Assembly: GCF_029893805.1 (NCBI RefSeq)
Contig: NZ_JARXYP010000002.1
Span: forward strand, 1,612,001-1,676,000
Source of the DNA: Streptomyces sp. SAI-135
GTDB taxonomy: Bacteria > Actinomycetota > Actinomycetes > Streptomycetales > Streptomycetaceae
Direction: 5' to 3'
Length of the DNA: 64,000 bases
The translations under genes were made by a program, and so were the position numbers. This document shows positions 37,715-46,016 of this stretch, one piece after another (positions within the stretch are counted from its first letter, which is position 1; each line of letters opens with the position of its first letter). Under the pieces are notes generated by a model. It was given only the letters and a program-made list of their open reading frames with translations. It did not search any database and was not told the DNA's origin.

Positions 37715-39718
37715 TCAACGGCCCGGGCCGCGCCCCGCACGGAGGGCGAGCGCGTCCAGGGCCGGGGCACCGGGCGCCGTCACCGATGTGGCGGCCCCCA
37801 CGACCGGGCCCACCGCCGACCCGGCCCGCTCGGCCGGAGCCGCCGGGAGGGGCGGGGCGGTCGGCGCCGCGTCGTCGTGGCCGACCTGGGCCACCCGCGT
37901 CCCGTACTGCTCGGTCGGGGTCGCGTGCCCTTCCGTGGGTCCGCCGGGGCTGCGGTCCTCGTGGGCGCCGGGGTCGGAGGGCGGGAGCGCCGGCGGGGCG
38001 AGACCGGGGGTCACGGACTCGCCGCCGGGCTCCTCGGAGGGCCGGGCCCGCTCCGTGTCCTGCGGCGACCGCGTCCCCTGCTGCTCCGGCGCGCCGGAGC
38101 CGGTGGACTCCAGCAGCCACCGCTGCCTCTTCGAGCCGTCGCGTTCGGTGACCACGACGGCGTCCCCCTTGCCGGCGGCCACCAGGAGCCCCTTCCCGCG
38201 GCGCAGCAGCAGTTCGCCGCGCACGGTGAGGTCGTAGCGGACCTCTCCCGTGCGGGTCAGGCAGTCGGCGACCACGACCGACCGCCGCTCGGCGTCCGAG
38301 TCGAGACAGAGCCCGGGGTCGGCCGCGCTGCGCAGCAGTCCGTCCTCCTGGTAGACCCACTGCTGCGACGCGGCCGAGGAGCACTCCGTCAGCACGGCCT
38401 GCGCACCGTCCGTGATCCGCGCGTCGCGGGTGTCCAGGCACAGGCCGTCGTCGGCGTTGCGGAGCGTGCCGTGACCGACCTCGACGGGGTCGCTCATGGA
38501 GGCAGTGGACGGGGAACCGGCGTTCCGGGAGATCTCCGACCGGCTCGGCCGTACGGTGTTGCCGCTCACCGCGCCCCACGTGGCGCCGGTCGTGGGAACA
38601 CCGCCGTCGTCGGACCAGCTCCTGGCGACCAGCACCGTCGCGAGCAGGGCCAGGGAGGTCAGGCCCGCGCCCACGAGCACGGCCCGGGTGCTCCTGCGCG
38701 GCTGCGCGAGGAAGCCTGCCGGGACGGGGCGGTGGCGCCCGCCGGGCTTCGCGCGGGCCGCGCCGGGCGGGGCCGGGGCCGGTCGCCCGGTGTCCCGCGC
38801 GGGCCGTGAGTCGAGGTAGCGGTGGGCGCCCCAGCCGAGCACCGTCTCGGCGAGCAGCACGTCGAGACCGCCCTCGAAATGGCTGAGCTGTTCGGCGGCG
38901 TGACGGCAGTAGCGGCATTCCGTCAGGTGTTCACGGACATCGGGCAGAAGGTCCCCGCCCCGACGAATCGGGACATCAAGGAGACGATTGTAGAAACGGC
39001 ATTCACTGGTGGGCGCGAGTTCCCGGTGGGCACGGACACAGCCGGTGCGGAATTGCTCGCGGGCCTGCTCAAGGGCGGTCGCCGCCCGGGCCGCGTCCAC
39101 ACCCAGCAGACCGGCCGGTACGGATATGGGTTCGGCCTCGACCTCGGTATGCCACAAGAGGCATTGGGAAGCCCCGGGGAGGGCCCGGAATGCGCGCTCG
39201 GCGAGCAGTCGCCTTTCGGGGGTGACGGACCTCGCGGCGCGCAGCCCGCGACCGCCGATCGTCTTGCGGAGTTCCGGCAGCACGGCGGCGATGTCGTCGT
39301 CCGCGGCCCACTCCTTGACGAACTCCCTGACGGCAACGAGAAGTTGGGGACGCAGTGCGCCGTCGCCCGCCCTTCCGAGCACACGGTGAAATGCGGCCGC
39401 CGCCGCCATCGAGGCCGAACCCGACCAGGAGGCGAGACAGATGACCGCGTACGCGTGGGTCGCCTGCCAGTGCCGCGCCATCAGCAGCGCGACGGCATGG
39501 GCGTCCACGCGATTGTCCGCCAGCCGGGCCAGGAGATTGCGGTCGGACTCCGCCGGGCTCGATCCGGGGCGGGGCGGGTAAGGGGGTCGTGGGGGGTAAG
39601 CGGATTGCACGGGGACCAATTCCTTCCAAGCCGCAGGACCGCATGGAATATACGTGTCCTCGGAAAGCAGGCGCCTGATTGGTGCATACCTGTGCCGCGT
39701 CGGTTGTGACCCGGCCAT
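37715..39718 (-). CDS. Membrane-anchored ricin-type lectin with intracellular sigma/zinc-finger-like region
   Basis: A 667-residue protein from ATG 39718. The N-terminal part (about 50-230) is helical and its opening (LLARLADNRVDAHAVALLMA) recalls sigma region 2, but it lacks the acidic promoter-binding motif. A zinc-binding HLTECRYCRHAAEQL (H-x3-C-x2-C, as in anti-sigma ZAS domains) follows near residue 250. A single transmembrane helix at about 330-352 (AVLVGAGLTSLALLATVLVA) leads to an external ricin B-lectin trefoil (about 390-540, GLCLDTRDARITDG, SQQWVYQEDG, GLCLDSDAER) and a Pro/Glu-rich tail. It may couple a cell-wall polysaccharide signal to an intracellular regulator. Tentative. Confidence 0.7.
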   Translation of the reverse strand: MAGSQPTRHRYAPIRRLLSEDTYIPCGPAAWKELVPVQSAYPPRPPYPPRPGSSPAESDRNLLARLADNRVDAHAVALLMARHWQATHAYAVICLASWSGSASMAAAAAFHRVLGRAGDGALRPQLLVAVREFVKEWAADDDIAAVLPELRKTIGGRGLRAARSVTPERRLLAERAFRALPGASQCLLWHTEVEAEPISVPAGLLGVDAARAATALEQAREQFRTGCVRAHRELAPTSECRFYNRLLDVPIRRGGDLLPDVREHLTECRYCRHAAEQLSHFEGGLDVLLAETVLGWGAHRYLDSRPARDTGRPAPAPPGAARAKPGGRHRPVPAGFLAQPRRSTRAVLVGAGLTSLALLATVLVARSWSDDGGVPTTGATWGAVSGNTVRPSRSEISRNAGSPSTASMSDPVEVGHGTLRNADDGLCLDTRDARITDGAQAVLTECSSAASQQWVYQEDGLLRSAADPGLCLDSDAERRSVVVADCLTRTGEVRYDLTVRGELLLRRGKGLLVAAGKGDAVVVTERDGSKRQRWLLESTGSGAPEQQGTRSPQDTERARPSEEPGGESVTPGLAPPALPPSDPGAHEDRSPGGPTEGHATPTEQYGTRVAQVGHDDAAPTAPPLPAAPAERAGSAVGPVVGAATSVTAPGAPALDALALRAGRGPGR

Positions 39719-39776
39719 GGGGGGGCGATCACCTTCGCACGCTGGGCGCACAGCAAACAAGAAGGGGGAGTGACCC

Positions 39777-39839
39777 ATGTTCAAAAAGAGGCCGCTTCAA
39801 AAAAGTTACCGCCGGTATCCGCACCCGTATTCGAAATAA
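39777..39839 (+). CDS. Possible 20-residue basic peptide
   Basis: A tiny frame starts at an ATG preceded by a strong AAGGGGGAG box 8 nt upstream and ends at TAA. It encodes 20 residues, seven of them Lys or Arg and four Tyr, in a stretch that is visibly AT-richer than its surroundings and whose codons (AAA, CTT, TAT, TCG) are unlike Streptomyces usage. It lies between divergent starts and upstream of galU, so it might be a leader peptide, a small secreted peptide, or chance. No homologue is recognised. Confidence 0.3.
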   Translation: MFKKRPLQKSYRRYPHPYSK

Positions 39840-39984
39840 CCGGAGATGGCTGTCGAGTGGTCCACGGCAGCCTGATGCTTGGCCCAGGAAATCTCTCGCG
39901 CCGCGCGGCTCCACGGCGCGGTCCACAGCCGGCTCCCAGGCGTCTCCCGGTGTGCTCTCATCCCCCTGCGGCAGCCTGATCCGC

Positions 39985-40950
39985 ATGATCGTCCCCCACA
40001 CGACCGACGCCACCGTCCCCACCCACACCCTGCGCCGCACGGTCCGCAAGGCGGTCGTCCCGGCCGCCGGGCTCGGCACCCGGTTCCTGCCGGCGACCAA
40101 GGCGACACCGAAGGAGATGCTCCCGGTCGTCGACAAGCCGGCCATCCAGTACGTCGTCGAGGAGGCCGCCGCGGCCGGACTCCATGACGTCCTGATGGTC
40201 ACCGGCCGCCACAAGCGGGCCATCGAGGACCACTTCGACAACGCCTTCGAGCTGGAGCAGGCCCTGACGGCCAAGGGCGACGCGGTACGCCTGGACGCGG
40301 TACGCGACCCGGCCCGCCTCGCCGACATCCACCACATCCGGCAGGGCGAGCCGCTCGGCCTCGGCCACGCGGTGCTCTGCGCCCGTCGCCATGTCGGCGA
40401 CCAGCCGTTCGCCGTGCTCCTCGGCGACGACCTGATCGACCCGCGCGAGACCCTGCTCAGCACGATGCTCGACGTCCGCGACCGGTACGCCGGGAGCGTG
40501 GTGGCCCTCATGGAGGTGCCGCGCGAGCAGATCCACCTCTACGGCTGCGCCGCGGTCCGGCCGACGCAGGACGAGGGCGTGGTGCGCGTGACCGGCCTGG
40601 TGGAGAAGCCCTCGCCCGAGGAGGCGCCGAGCACCTACGCGGTCATCGGCCGCTACGTCCTCGACCCCGCGGTCTTCGACGTCCTGGACCGCACCCCGCC
40701 GGGCCGCGGCGGCGAGATCCAGCTCACCGACGCCCTCCAGAGCCTCGCTGCCGACGGCACGGTCCACGGCGTCGTCTTCGACGGCCTGCGCTACGACACC
40801 GGCGACAAGGCCGACTACCTGCGCACGGTGGTCCGCCTGGCCTGCGCCCGCCCCGACCTGGGCCCGGAGTTCACCGACTGGCTCAAGGGGTTCGTGGCGG
40901 AGCTGGGGAGCGGCGAGGCAGCCCGCCGGGGGAGCCGGTCGGCCGCCTGA
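39985..40950 (+). CDS. galU: UTP-glucose-1-phosphate uridylyltransferase
   Basis: A 321-residue nucleotidyltransferase that makes UDP-glucose from UTP and glucose 1-phosphate. The signature AVVPAAGLGTRFLPATKATPKEML is at about residues 26-45, with VVDKPAIQYVVEEA, FAVLLGDDLID, GLVEKPSPEEAPS and GLRYDTGDKADYL in the family order. The ATG at 39985 has no good ribosome-binding site; no in-frame alternative lies nearby. It supplies sugar nucleotides for envelope polysaccharides. Confidence 0.93.
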   Translation: MIVPHTTDATVPTHTLRRTVRKAVVPAAGLGTRFLPATKATPKEMLPVVDKPAIQYVVEEAAAAGLHDVLMVTGRHKRAIEDHFDNAFELEQALTAKGDAVRLDAVRDPARLADIHHIRQGEPLGLGHAVLCARRHVGDQPFAVLLGDDLIDPRETLLSTMLDVRDRYAGSVVALMEVPREQIHLYGCAAVRPTQDEGVVRVTGLVEKPSPEEAPSTYAVIGRYVLDPAVFDVLDRTPPGRGGEIQLTDALQSLAADGTVHGVVFDGLRYDTGDKADYLRTVVRLACARPDLGPEFTDWLKGFVAELGSGEAARRGSRSAA

Positions 40951-41027
40951 ACGGACATGCACCGGCGGTCACCGACGGGCGGTGCCCGTGACCGGGCCAC
41001 GGACGGGCCGGCCGCCGCCTCCCGGTC

Positions 41028-41480
41028 TCAGCTGTTCGGCCGCAGGGTCCACACCACCGTCATCTCGCCGGTGACCGCCCCGTCCGCGCGGCGGATCTCG
41101 ATCGTGACCGGGAACTCGGGGCGCTGGCCGGCGTCGAGTTCGGCGACGACCTCGGAGGCCGGGCGGCCCAGGGTCGCCGTGGCGGTCACCGCGCCCATCG
41201 CGAGCTTGCGGTAGGCGATCTCGGCGTTGACGGCGAGCGGGACCGCACGCGAGAGCTGGTCGCCGAACGCGGCCAGGACGACCGCCCCGCTGGCGGACTC
41301 GGCGAGCGTGAACATCGCACCGGCGTGCGGTCCGCCCACATGGTTGTGGAACTCCCCCTGGTCGGGCAGGGCGACCACGACCTTCTCCGGGCCGGTCTCC
41401 AGGAACTCGAGGTTCAGGGTCCGCACCATGGGCACGGTGGCGGCGAGCATCTCGCCGACGGACATCTGGTCTGCGCTCAT
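41028..41480 (-). CDS. PaaI/DUF4442-type hotdog-fold thioesterase
   Basis: A 150-residue protein with one hotdog domain. NHVGGPHAGAMFTLAESASGAVVL contains the helix and the catalytic region of the PaaI-like group; RAVPLAVNAEIAYRKLAMG follows as the usual beta strand. It probably hydrolyses an acyl-CoA. The ATG at 41480 is preferred to an upstream frame extension. Substrate unknown. Confidence 0.82.
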   Translation of the reverse strand: MSADQMSVGEMLAATVPMVRTLNLEFLETGPEKVVVALPDQGEFHNHVGGPHAGAMFTLAESASGAVVLAAFGDQLSRAVPLAVNAEIAYRKLAMGAVTATATLGRPASEVVAELDAGQRPEFPVTIEIRRADGAVTGEMTVVWTLRPNS

Positions 41481-41665
41481 GACCGGGATGTTACCCACGA
41501 GTAAATCACCCTGACCAGGTTCGCCACAGGTGATCGGCGTCTCCTTGACGCGGCCGCGCACACTGCCGGCGTCGGGGGGGTGGAAGCGGGATCCGCCGGG
41601 TAGAAGCCGGATCCGGCCCGCAAACGGTTTGGCAATGCGGCATCGCGGCGGCGATAGTCAGCCCG

Positions 41666-42964
41666 GTGACCCCCTCCGCCGACTCCTCCCGCGCCCGCAG
41701 GCCCGCCTGGGCGAGCCGCAACTACAGCCTCCTGACCGCCGCCGCGTTCGTGACCAACCTCGGCAGCAACGGCGCCATGATCGCCGCCGCGTTCGCCGTG
41801 CTGGAGGCGGGCGGCGACAGCGCCGACGTGGGCCTGGTGGCCGCCGCGCGCACCCTCCCGCTCGTGGTGTTCCTGCTGATCGGCGGTGCCGTGGCGGACC
41901 GCCTGCCCCGGCATCGGGTGATGGTCGCGGCCAACACCCTCAACTGCCTCTCCCAGGGCGCCTTCGCCGTCCTCGTCCTGACCGGCGAACCCCGGCTGTG
42001 GCAGATGATGCTGCTCACCGCGCTCGGCGGGACGGGCCACGCGTTCTTCAGCCCGGCGGCCGAGGGGATGCTGCTGTCCTCGGTGAGCGGCGAGCAGGCC
42101 GGCCGGGCCTTCGCGGTGTTCCGGATGGCGATGCAGGGCGCGGCGGTGGGCGGTGCCGCGCTCGGCGGCGCGATGGTCGCGGCCGTCGGCCCCGGCTGGG
42201 TGCTCGCGGCGGACGCCGTCGCCTTCGCGGCCGCCGGTTCGCTCCGCTCGCTCCTGGACGTGAGCCACATTCCGGCCCGCGCACCGGGCGCCGGCATCCT
42301 GGCCGATCTCCGGGACGGCTGGCGGGAGGTCGCGGGGCGGCCGTGGCTGTGGGGCATCGTCGTCCAGTTCTCCGTCGCCAACGCGGTCCTGGGCGCCGCC
42401 GACGCCGTCTACGGCCCGCTCGTCGCCCGGGACCACCTGGGCGGGGCGGGCCCCTGGGGCGTGGCCCTCGGTTTCTTCGGTGCGGGCACGGTCGTGGGCG
42501 CCCTGCTCATGACCCGCTGGAAGCCGCGGCGCCTGCTGTTCGTGGGCATCCTGTGCGTGTTCCCGCTCGCGCTGCCCTCCGCCGCGCTGGCCGTGCCGGT
42601 CTCGGTGCCCCTCCTGTGCACGGCGATGTTCGTCGCCGGCGCGACCATCGAGGTGTTCGGCGTCTCCTGGATGACCGCCCTGCACCAGGAGATACCGGAG
42701 GACAAGCTGTCCCGGGTCTCGGCCTACGACTGGTTCGGCTCGGTGGCCCTCGTGCCGCTCGCCGCCGCACTGGCGGGCCCCGCGGAGTCGGCGCTGGGAC
42801 GCCCCACGGCGCTGTGGGCCTGCTCGGGCCTGATCGTCGCGGTCACCGCGGCGGTCCTGTGCGTACCGGACGTCCGCAACCTGCGCCGCACCACCAAACA
42901 CGTCACCCCCCTCCCGGCCCCCGCCTCAGCCGACACCGAACGCGCCGCCGGGGGCCCGGGCTGA
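41666..42964 (+). CDS. MFS transporter
   Basis: A 432-residue protein with about twelve hydrophobic helices and a loop 2-3 GGAVADRLPRHRVMVAANTL that is the MFS signature. ENTS-like arrangement suggests an exporter. GTG 41666 lies 7 nt after GATAGT, a -10-like hexamer, hinting at a leaderless message. The last 25 codons or so (after TTKHVTPLPAPASADTERA) lie in the first copy of the intergenic tandem repeat, so the C terminus is repeat-derived. Confidence 0.9.
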   Translation: MTPSADSSRARRPAWASRNYSLLTAAAFVTNLGSNGAMIAAAFAVLEAGGDSADVGLVAAARTLPLVVFLLIGGAVADRLPRHRVMVAANTLNCLSQGAFAVLVLTGEPRLWQMMLLTALGGTGHAFFSPAAEGMLLSSVSGEQAGRAFAVFRMAMQGAAVGGAALGGAMVAAVGPGWVLAADAVAFAAAGSLRSLLDVSHIPARAPGAGILADLRDGWREVAGRPWLWGIVVQFSVANAVLGAADAVYGPLVARDHLGGAGPWGVALGFFGAGTVVGALLMTRWKPRRLLFVGILCVFPLALPSAALAVPVSVPLLCTAMFVAGATIEVFGVSWMTALHQEIPEDKLSRVSAYDWFGSVALVPLAAALAGPAESALGRPTALWACSGLIVAVTAAVLCVPDVRNLRRTTKHVTPLPAPASADTERAAGGPG

Positions 42965-43628
42965 CGCCGCGTCCCTCACACCAGGGGCCCCGCGGAACCA
43001 ACATCGGGGCGTCCCGCCACCCGGCAGGACCGCTCGGCCCTGATCGCGGCCGCCACGGCACCAAAATGGCCGAGGCCGTCCTGTCCGTCCCGGACGGGGG
43101 CAAACCGCGCCACCACCGAACACGTCACCCACGCCCGGCCCCCGCCTCAGCCGACACCGAACGCCCGTCGCGGGGGCACAGGTGACACAACAACCCCCTC
43201 ACATCACCCAAGGACCCCCGCGGAACCGACGTCGGGGCGCCCCGCCACCCGGCAGGACCGCCCGGCCCTGATCGCGGCCGCCACAGCACCAAAATGGCCG
43301 AGGCCGTCCTGTCCGTCCCGGACGGGAGGCAAACCGCGCCACCACCGAACACGTCACCCACGCCCGGCCCCCGCCTCGGCCGACACCGAACGCCCGTCGC
43401 GGGGGGCACGGGTGACACAACAACCCCCTCACATCACCCAAGGACCCCCGCGGAACCGACGTCGGGGCGCCCCGCCACCCGGCAGGACCGCCCGGCCCTG
43501 ATCGCGGCCGCCACAGCACCAAGAAGGCCGAGGCGGTCCCGTCCGTGCCGGACGCGCACAAGCCGCGCCGCCCCTTCCGGCCCCGACTCAGCCGACACCG
43601 AACGCCCCGTCGGGGGGCACGGGTGAGG
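42889..43628. repeat. Three to four copies of an approximately 228-bp tandem repeat between convergent genes
   Basis: CGCGGAACC recurs at 42991, 43219 and 43449 (steps of 228 and 230 bp) and CGACACCGAA at 42931, 43152, 43381 and 43593 (steps 221, 229, 212). Copies two and three are nearly identical over more than 100 bp (for example 43183-43301 against 43412-43531). The first repeat supplies the last codons and stop of the MFS gene and the last supplies those of the spermidine-synthase-like gene on the other strand. Each copy has a GTCCGTCCCGGAC-type palindrome. The steps are not multiples of three, so no repeat peptide is encoded. Confidence 0.88.
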
Positions 43629-44433
43629 GCACGGCCTCCTCGTCCCGCACCGGGCGTGCCGTGTCCATGAACTTCCTCAGTGCCGTGCCGTGTTCGACCC
43701 GGGCGGGGAAGGCGTCGGCCGCCGTACGCCGTGCGAGTGCGGCCGTGTCCAGGGGCTGCCGTGCGGCGACGAGTACGGCGTTCCCGAAGCGCCGCCCGCG
43801 CAGCACCCCGGGCTCGGCGATCAGGACGAGCTCCTCGAAAACCTCGGCGAAGTTGGCGAGTTGGGAGCGCAGGAAGGCGAAGGGCGCCGCGTCGGCGAGG
43901 TTCGCGAGGTAGACGCCGTCGCCGCGGAGCACCCGCGCGGTCTCGTGGGCGTACTCCAGGGACGTCAGGTGCGCCGGGACCCGCGACCCTCCGAAGACGT
44001 CGGCGACCAGCACGTCGGCGCTGTCCGCGGGCGCGCTTTCCAGCCACGCCCGCGCGTCGGCCGCGTGCAACGCGATCCCCGCTCCGGCCGGAAGCGGCAG
44101 ATGCTCGGCCACGAACTCCAGCAGCCCCCGGTCGAACTCGACGACGTCCTGCCGCGAGCCGGGCCGGGTGGCCGCCAGGTACCGCGGCAACGTCAGGGCG
44201 CCCCCGCCGAGATGGAGGACGTCGAGCGCCCGCCCCGCCTTTGCGATGCCGTCCAGGACGTGCCCGAGCCGCCGCGCGTACTCGAACTCCAGATGCGTCG
44301 GCTCGTCCAGGTCGACGTACGACTGCGGTGCCCCGTCCACGGTCAGCAACCAGGCCCGCTCCCGATCGACGTCGGGCATCAGCTTGGCGAACCCGTGGTC
44401 GACGGCACGGGCGACGGGAAGGGAGTCGGTCAC
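43588..44433 (-). CDS. Spermidine-synthase-like SAM-fold protein
   Basis: A 281-residue protein with a Rossmann-type SAM or dcSAM fold: DVLHLGGGALTLPRYLAAT (glycine motif I), VVEFDRGLLEFVAEHLPL (acidic ligand) and DVLVADVFGGSRVPAHLTS (active-site region). In Streptomyces such proteins are annotated as spermidine synthase or methyltransferase; true polyamine synthase activity is doubtful. GTG 44433 has GGCAGG upstream. The last residues (PDGAFGVG) come from the tandem repeat at 42889-43628. Confidence 0.82.
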   Translation of the reverse strand: MTDSLPVARAVDHGFAKLMPDVDRERAWLLTVDGAPQSYVDLDEPTHLEFEYARRLGHVLDGIAKAGRALDVLHLGGGALTLPRYLAATRPGSRQDVVEFDRGLLEFVAEHLPLPAGAGIALHAADARAWLESAPADSADVLVADVFGGSRVPAHLTSLEYAHETARVLRGDGVYLANLADAAPFAFLRSQLANFAEVFEELVLIAEPGVLRGRRFGNAVLVAARQPLDTAALARRTAADAFPARVEHGTALRKFMDTARPVRDEEAVPSPVPPDGAFGVG

Positions 44434-44465
44434 CCTGCCATTGTGCCTGGCCAGGAGCGCGCCGT

Positions 44466-44490
44466 GAGGGGCGCGGGGGACTGCGTGACC
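44466..44490. repeat. Second, weaker copy of the dispersed intergenic repeat
   Basis: The core aggggcgcgggggactgcgt matches the element at 35482-35534 with a few changes. It lies between the spermidine-synthase-like start and the tuf3 stop. Confidence 0.5.
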
Positions 44491-44530
44491 GGCCACGCCG
44501 GTCCCCCAGTCCCCCACAACCGACCCCCCC

Positions 44531-45700
44531 TCACACAAGGGCGGTGACGGTCCCCGCCCCGACGGTCCGACCACCCTCACGGATGGCGAATCCGAGACCT
44601 GGCTCGAGCGGCACGTCCCGTCCCAGTTCCACGGTCATCACGACGCGGTCCCCGGGCCGGGCGACCCCCACCTCACCGAGGTCCACATCCCCCACCACAT
44701 CCGCGGTACGGATGTAGAACTGCGGCCGGTACCCGGTGGAGACCGGCGTCGTCCGCCCGCCCTCCCGCGCCGACAGCACGTACACCTGCGCGGTGAAGCG
44801 CCGACCGGGCACCACACTGCCGGGCGCGGCCACGACATGGCCCCGCCGGACCGCGTCCCGGGGAACACCCCGCAGCAGCAACGCCACGTTGTCCCCGGCC
44901 TGGGCCTCCTCCATCGGCTTGCCGAAGGTCTCGACGCCGGTCACCACACTCTCCACGGCGGCCCCGAGCACCTCGACCCGGTCACCGACGCGCACGGTGC
45001 CCCGCTCGACGGCTCCGGTCACCACGGTCCCCCGGCCGGTGATGGTGAGCACGTTCTCGACGGGCATCAGGAACGGCGCGTCCAGATACCGCTCCGGAAT
45101 GGGCACATACGTGTCCACCGCGTCGAGCAGCGCCTCGATCGACGCCGTCCACCGCGGGTCCCCCTCCAGGGCCTTGAGCCCCGAGACCCGTACGACGGGC
45201 ACGGCGTCGCCGCCGTAGCCGTGCGCGGTGAGCAGCTCACGGACCTCCAGCTCGACGAGCTCGACCAGCTCCTCGTCGGCCGCGTCCGCCTTGTTGAGGG
45301 CGACCACCACGTGGTCGACGCCCACCTGCCGCGCGAGCAGCACGTGTTCGGCGGTCTGCGGCATGATCCCGTCGAGCGCGGAGACGACGAGGATCGCCCC
45401 GTCGAGCTGCGCGGCCCCGGTGACCATGTTCTTGACGTAGTCGGCGTGGCCCGGCATGTCCACGTGCGCGTAGTGCCGGGTGTCGGTCTCGTACTCGACG
45501 TGCGCGATGTTGATGGTGATCCCGCGCGCAGCCTCCTCCGGGGCGCGGTCGATGCGGTCGAACGGCACGAACGTGCCGCCGCCGCGCTCGGCGAGGACCT
45601 TGGTGATGGCGGCGGTCAGGGTGGTCTTGCCGTGGTCGACGTGCCCCATCGTGCCGATGTTCAGGTGCGGCTTGGTGCGCACGTAAGCGGTCTTGGACAT
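44531..45700 (-). CDS. tuf3: Divergent elongation factor Tu (EF-Tu3 type)
   Basis: A 389-residue GTPase with all EF-Tu motifs: GHVDHGKT (19-26), the effector loop [20 protein letters not shown] (normally DCPGH) and NKAD (about 135). It differs at many positions from housekeeping EF-Tu, as does tuf3 of S. coelicolor, which is not essential and is induced by amino-acid starvation. The positions corresponding to classic kirromycin-resistance residues that I could check (Gln of RQVGV, Ala of GFAIREGG) are unchanged, so elfamycin resistance is not implied. GAGG precedes the ATG at 45700. No ribosomal operon surrounds it, unlike the main tuf gene. Confidence 0.93.
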   Translation of the reverse strand: MSKTAYVRTKPHLNIGTMGHVDHGKTTLTAAITKVLAERGGGTFVPFDRIDRAPEEAARGITINIAHVEYETDTRHYAHVDMPGHADYVKNMVTGAAQLDGAILVVSALDGIMPQTAEHVLLARQVGVDHVVVALNKADAADEELVELVELEVRELLTAHGYGGDAVPVVRVSGLKALEGDPRWTASIEALLDAVDTYVPIPERYLDAPFLMPVENVLTITGRGTVVTGAVERGTVRVGDRVEVLGAAVESVVTGVETFGKPMEEAQAGDNVALLLRGVPRDAVRRGHVVAAPGSVVPGRRFTAQVYVLSAREGGRTTPVSTGYRPQFYIRTADVVGDVDLGEVGVARPGDRVVMTVELGRDVPLEPGLGFAIREGGRTVGAGTVTALV

Positions 45701-46016
45701 GGCTGTACCTCGAAGCCTCTTCGTGTTCGTGGAGGAACGGGGACCCCAAGGACTCGCCGACCCTCCCCTGCGGGGTCCGCCGGACTGTCCGGAGAGGGTC
45801 AGCTTCGGGCGCCGTCTGCGGCGGCCAGGAACACGGGAACGGCAGCCTTCGGCGCATCCGCGACTGCGGATGCTGCGAGAGCGAAGGCGAACCGGAACAT
45901 GACGCAGATCATGTCCGACGCGTCGTCCCACGTCGAACGGTTTTTCACGGCCGCCCGTCGCACAACCGGCGGCATCCGTACGGCGATCACACCTTCATGT
46001 CGGTTACCGTCACTGG
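45701..46016. promoter_or_regulatory. 316-bp divergent intergenic region of tuf3, with leader hairpin at 45854-45873
   Basis: GCATCCGC (45854-45861) and GCGGATGC (45866-45873) are exact reverse complements around gact, about 155 bp upstream of the tuf3 start, and would lie in its leader RNA or promoter. Toward the VTT gene, TACCGT (46005-46010) ends 6 nt before the ATG at 46017 and looks like its -10. No other gene is visible in the interval. Confidence 0.55.

Noticed and set aside
43125..43418. Minus-strand frame in the 43-kb repeats that looked like a repetitive peptide
   Set aside because: The repeat steps (221, 229, 212) are not multiples of three, so the frame is not maintained between copies.
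42889..43628. CRISPR array
   Set aside because: The repeated unit is over 200 bp and continuous; there are no short identical repeats separated by unique spacers and no cas genes.
44531..45700. EF-Tu3 as an elfamycin self-resistance gene
   Set aside because: Checked resistance positions match sensitive EF-Tu and no antibiotic gene cluster is present in the window.
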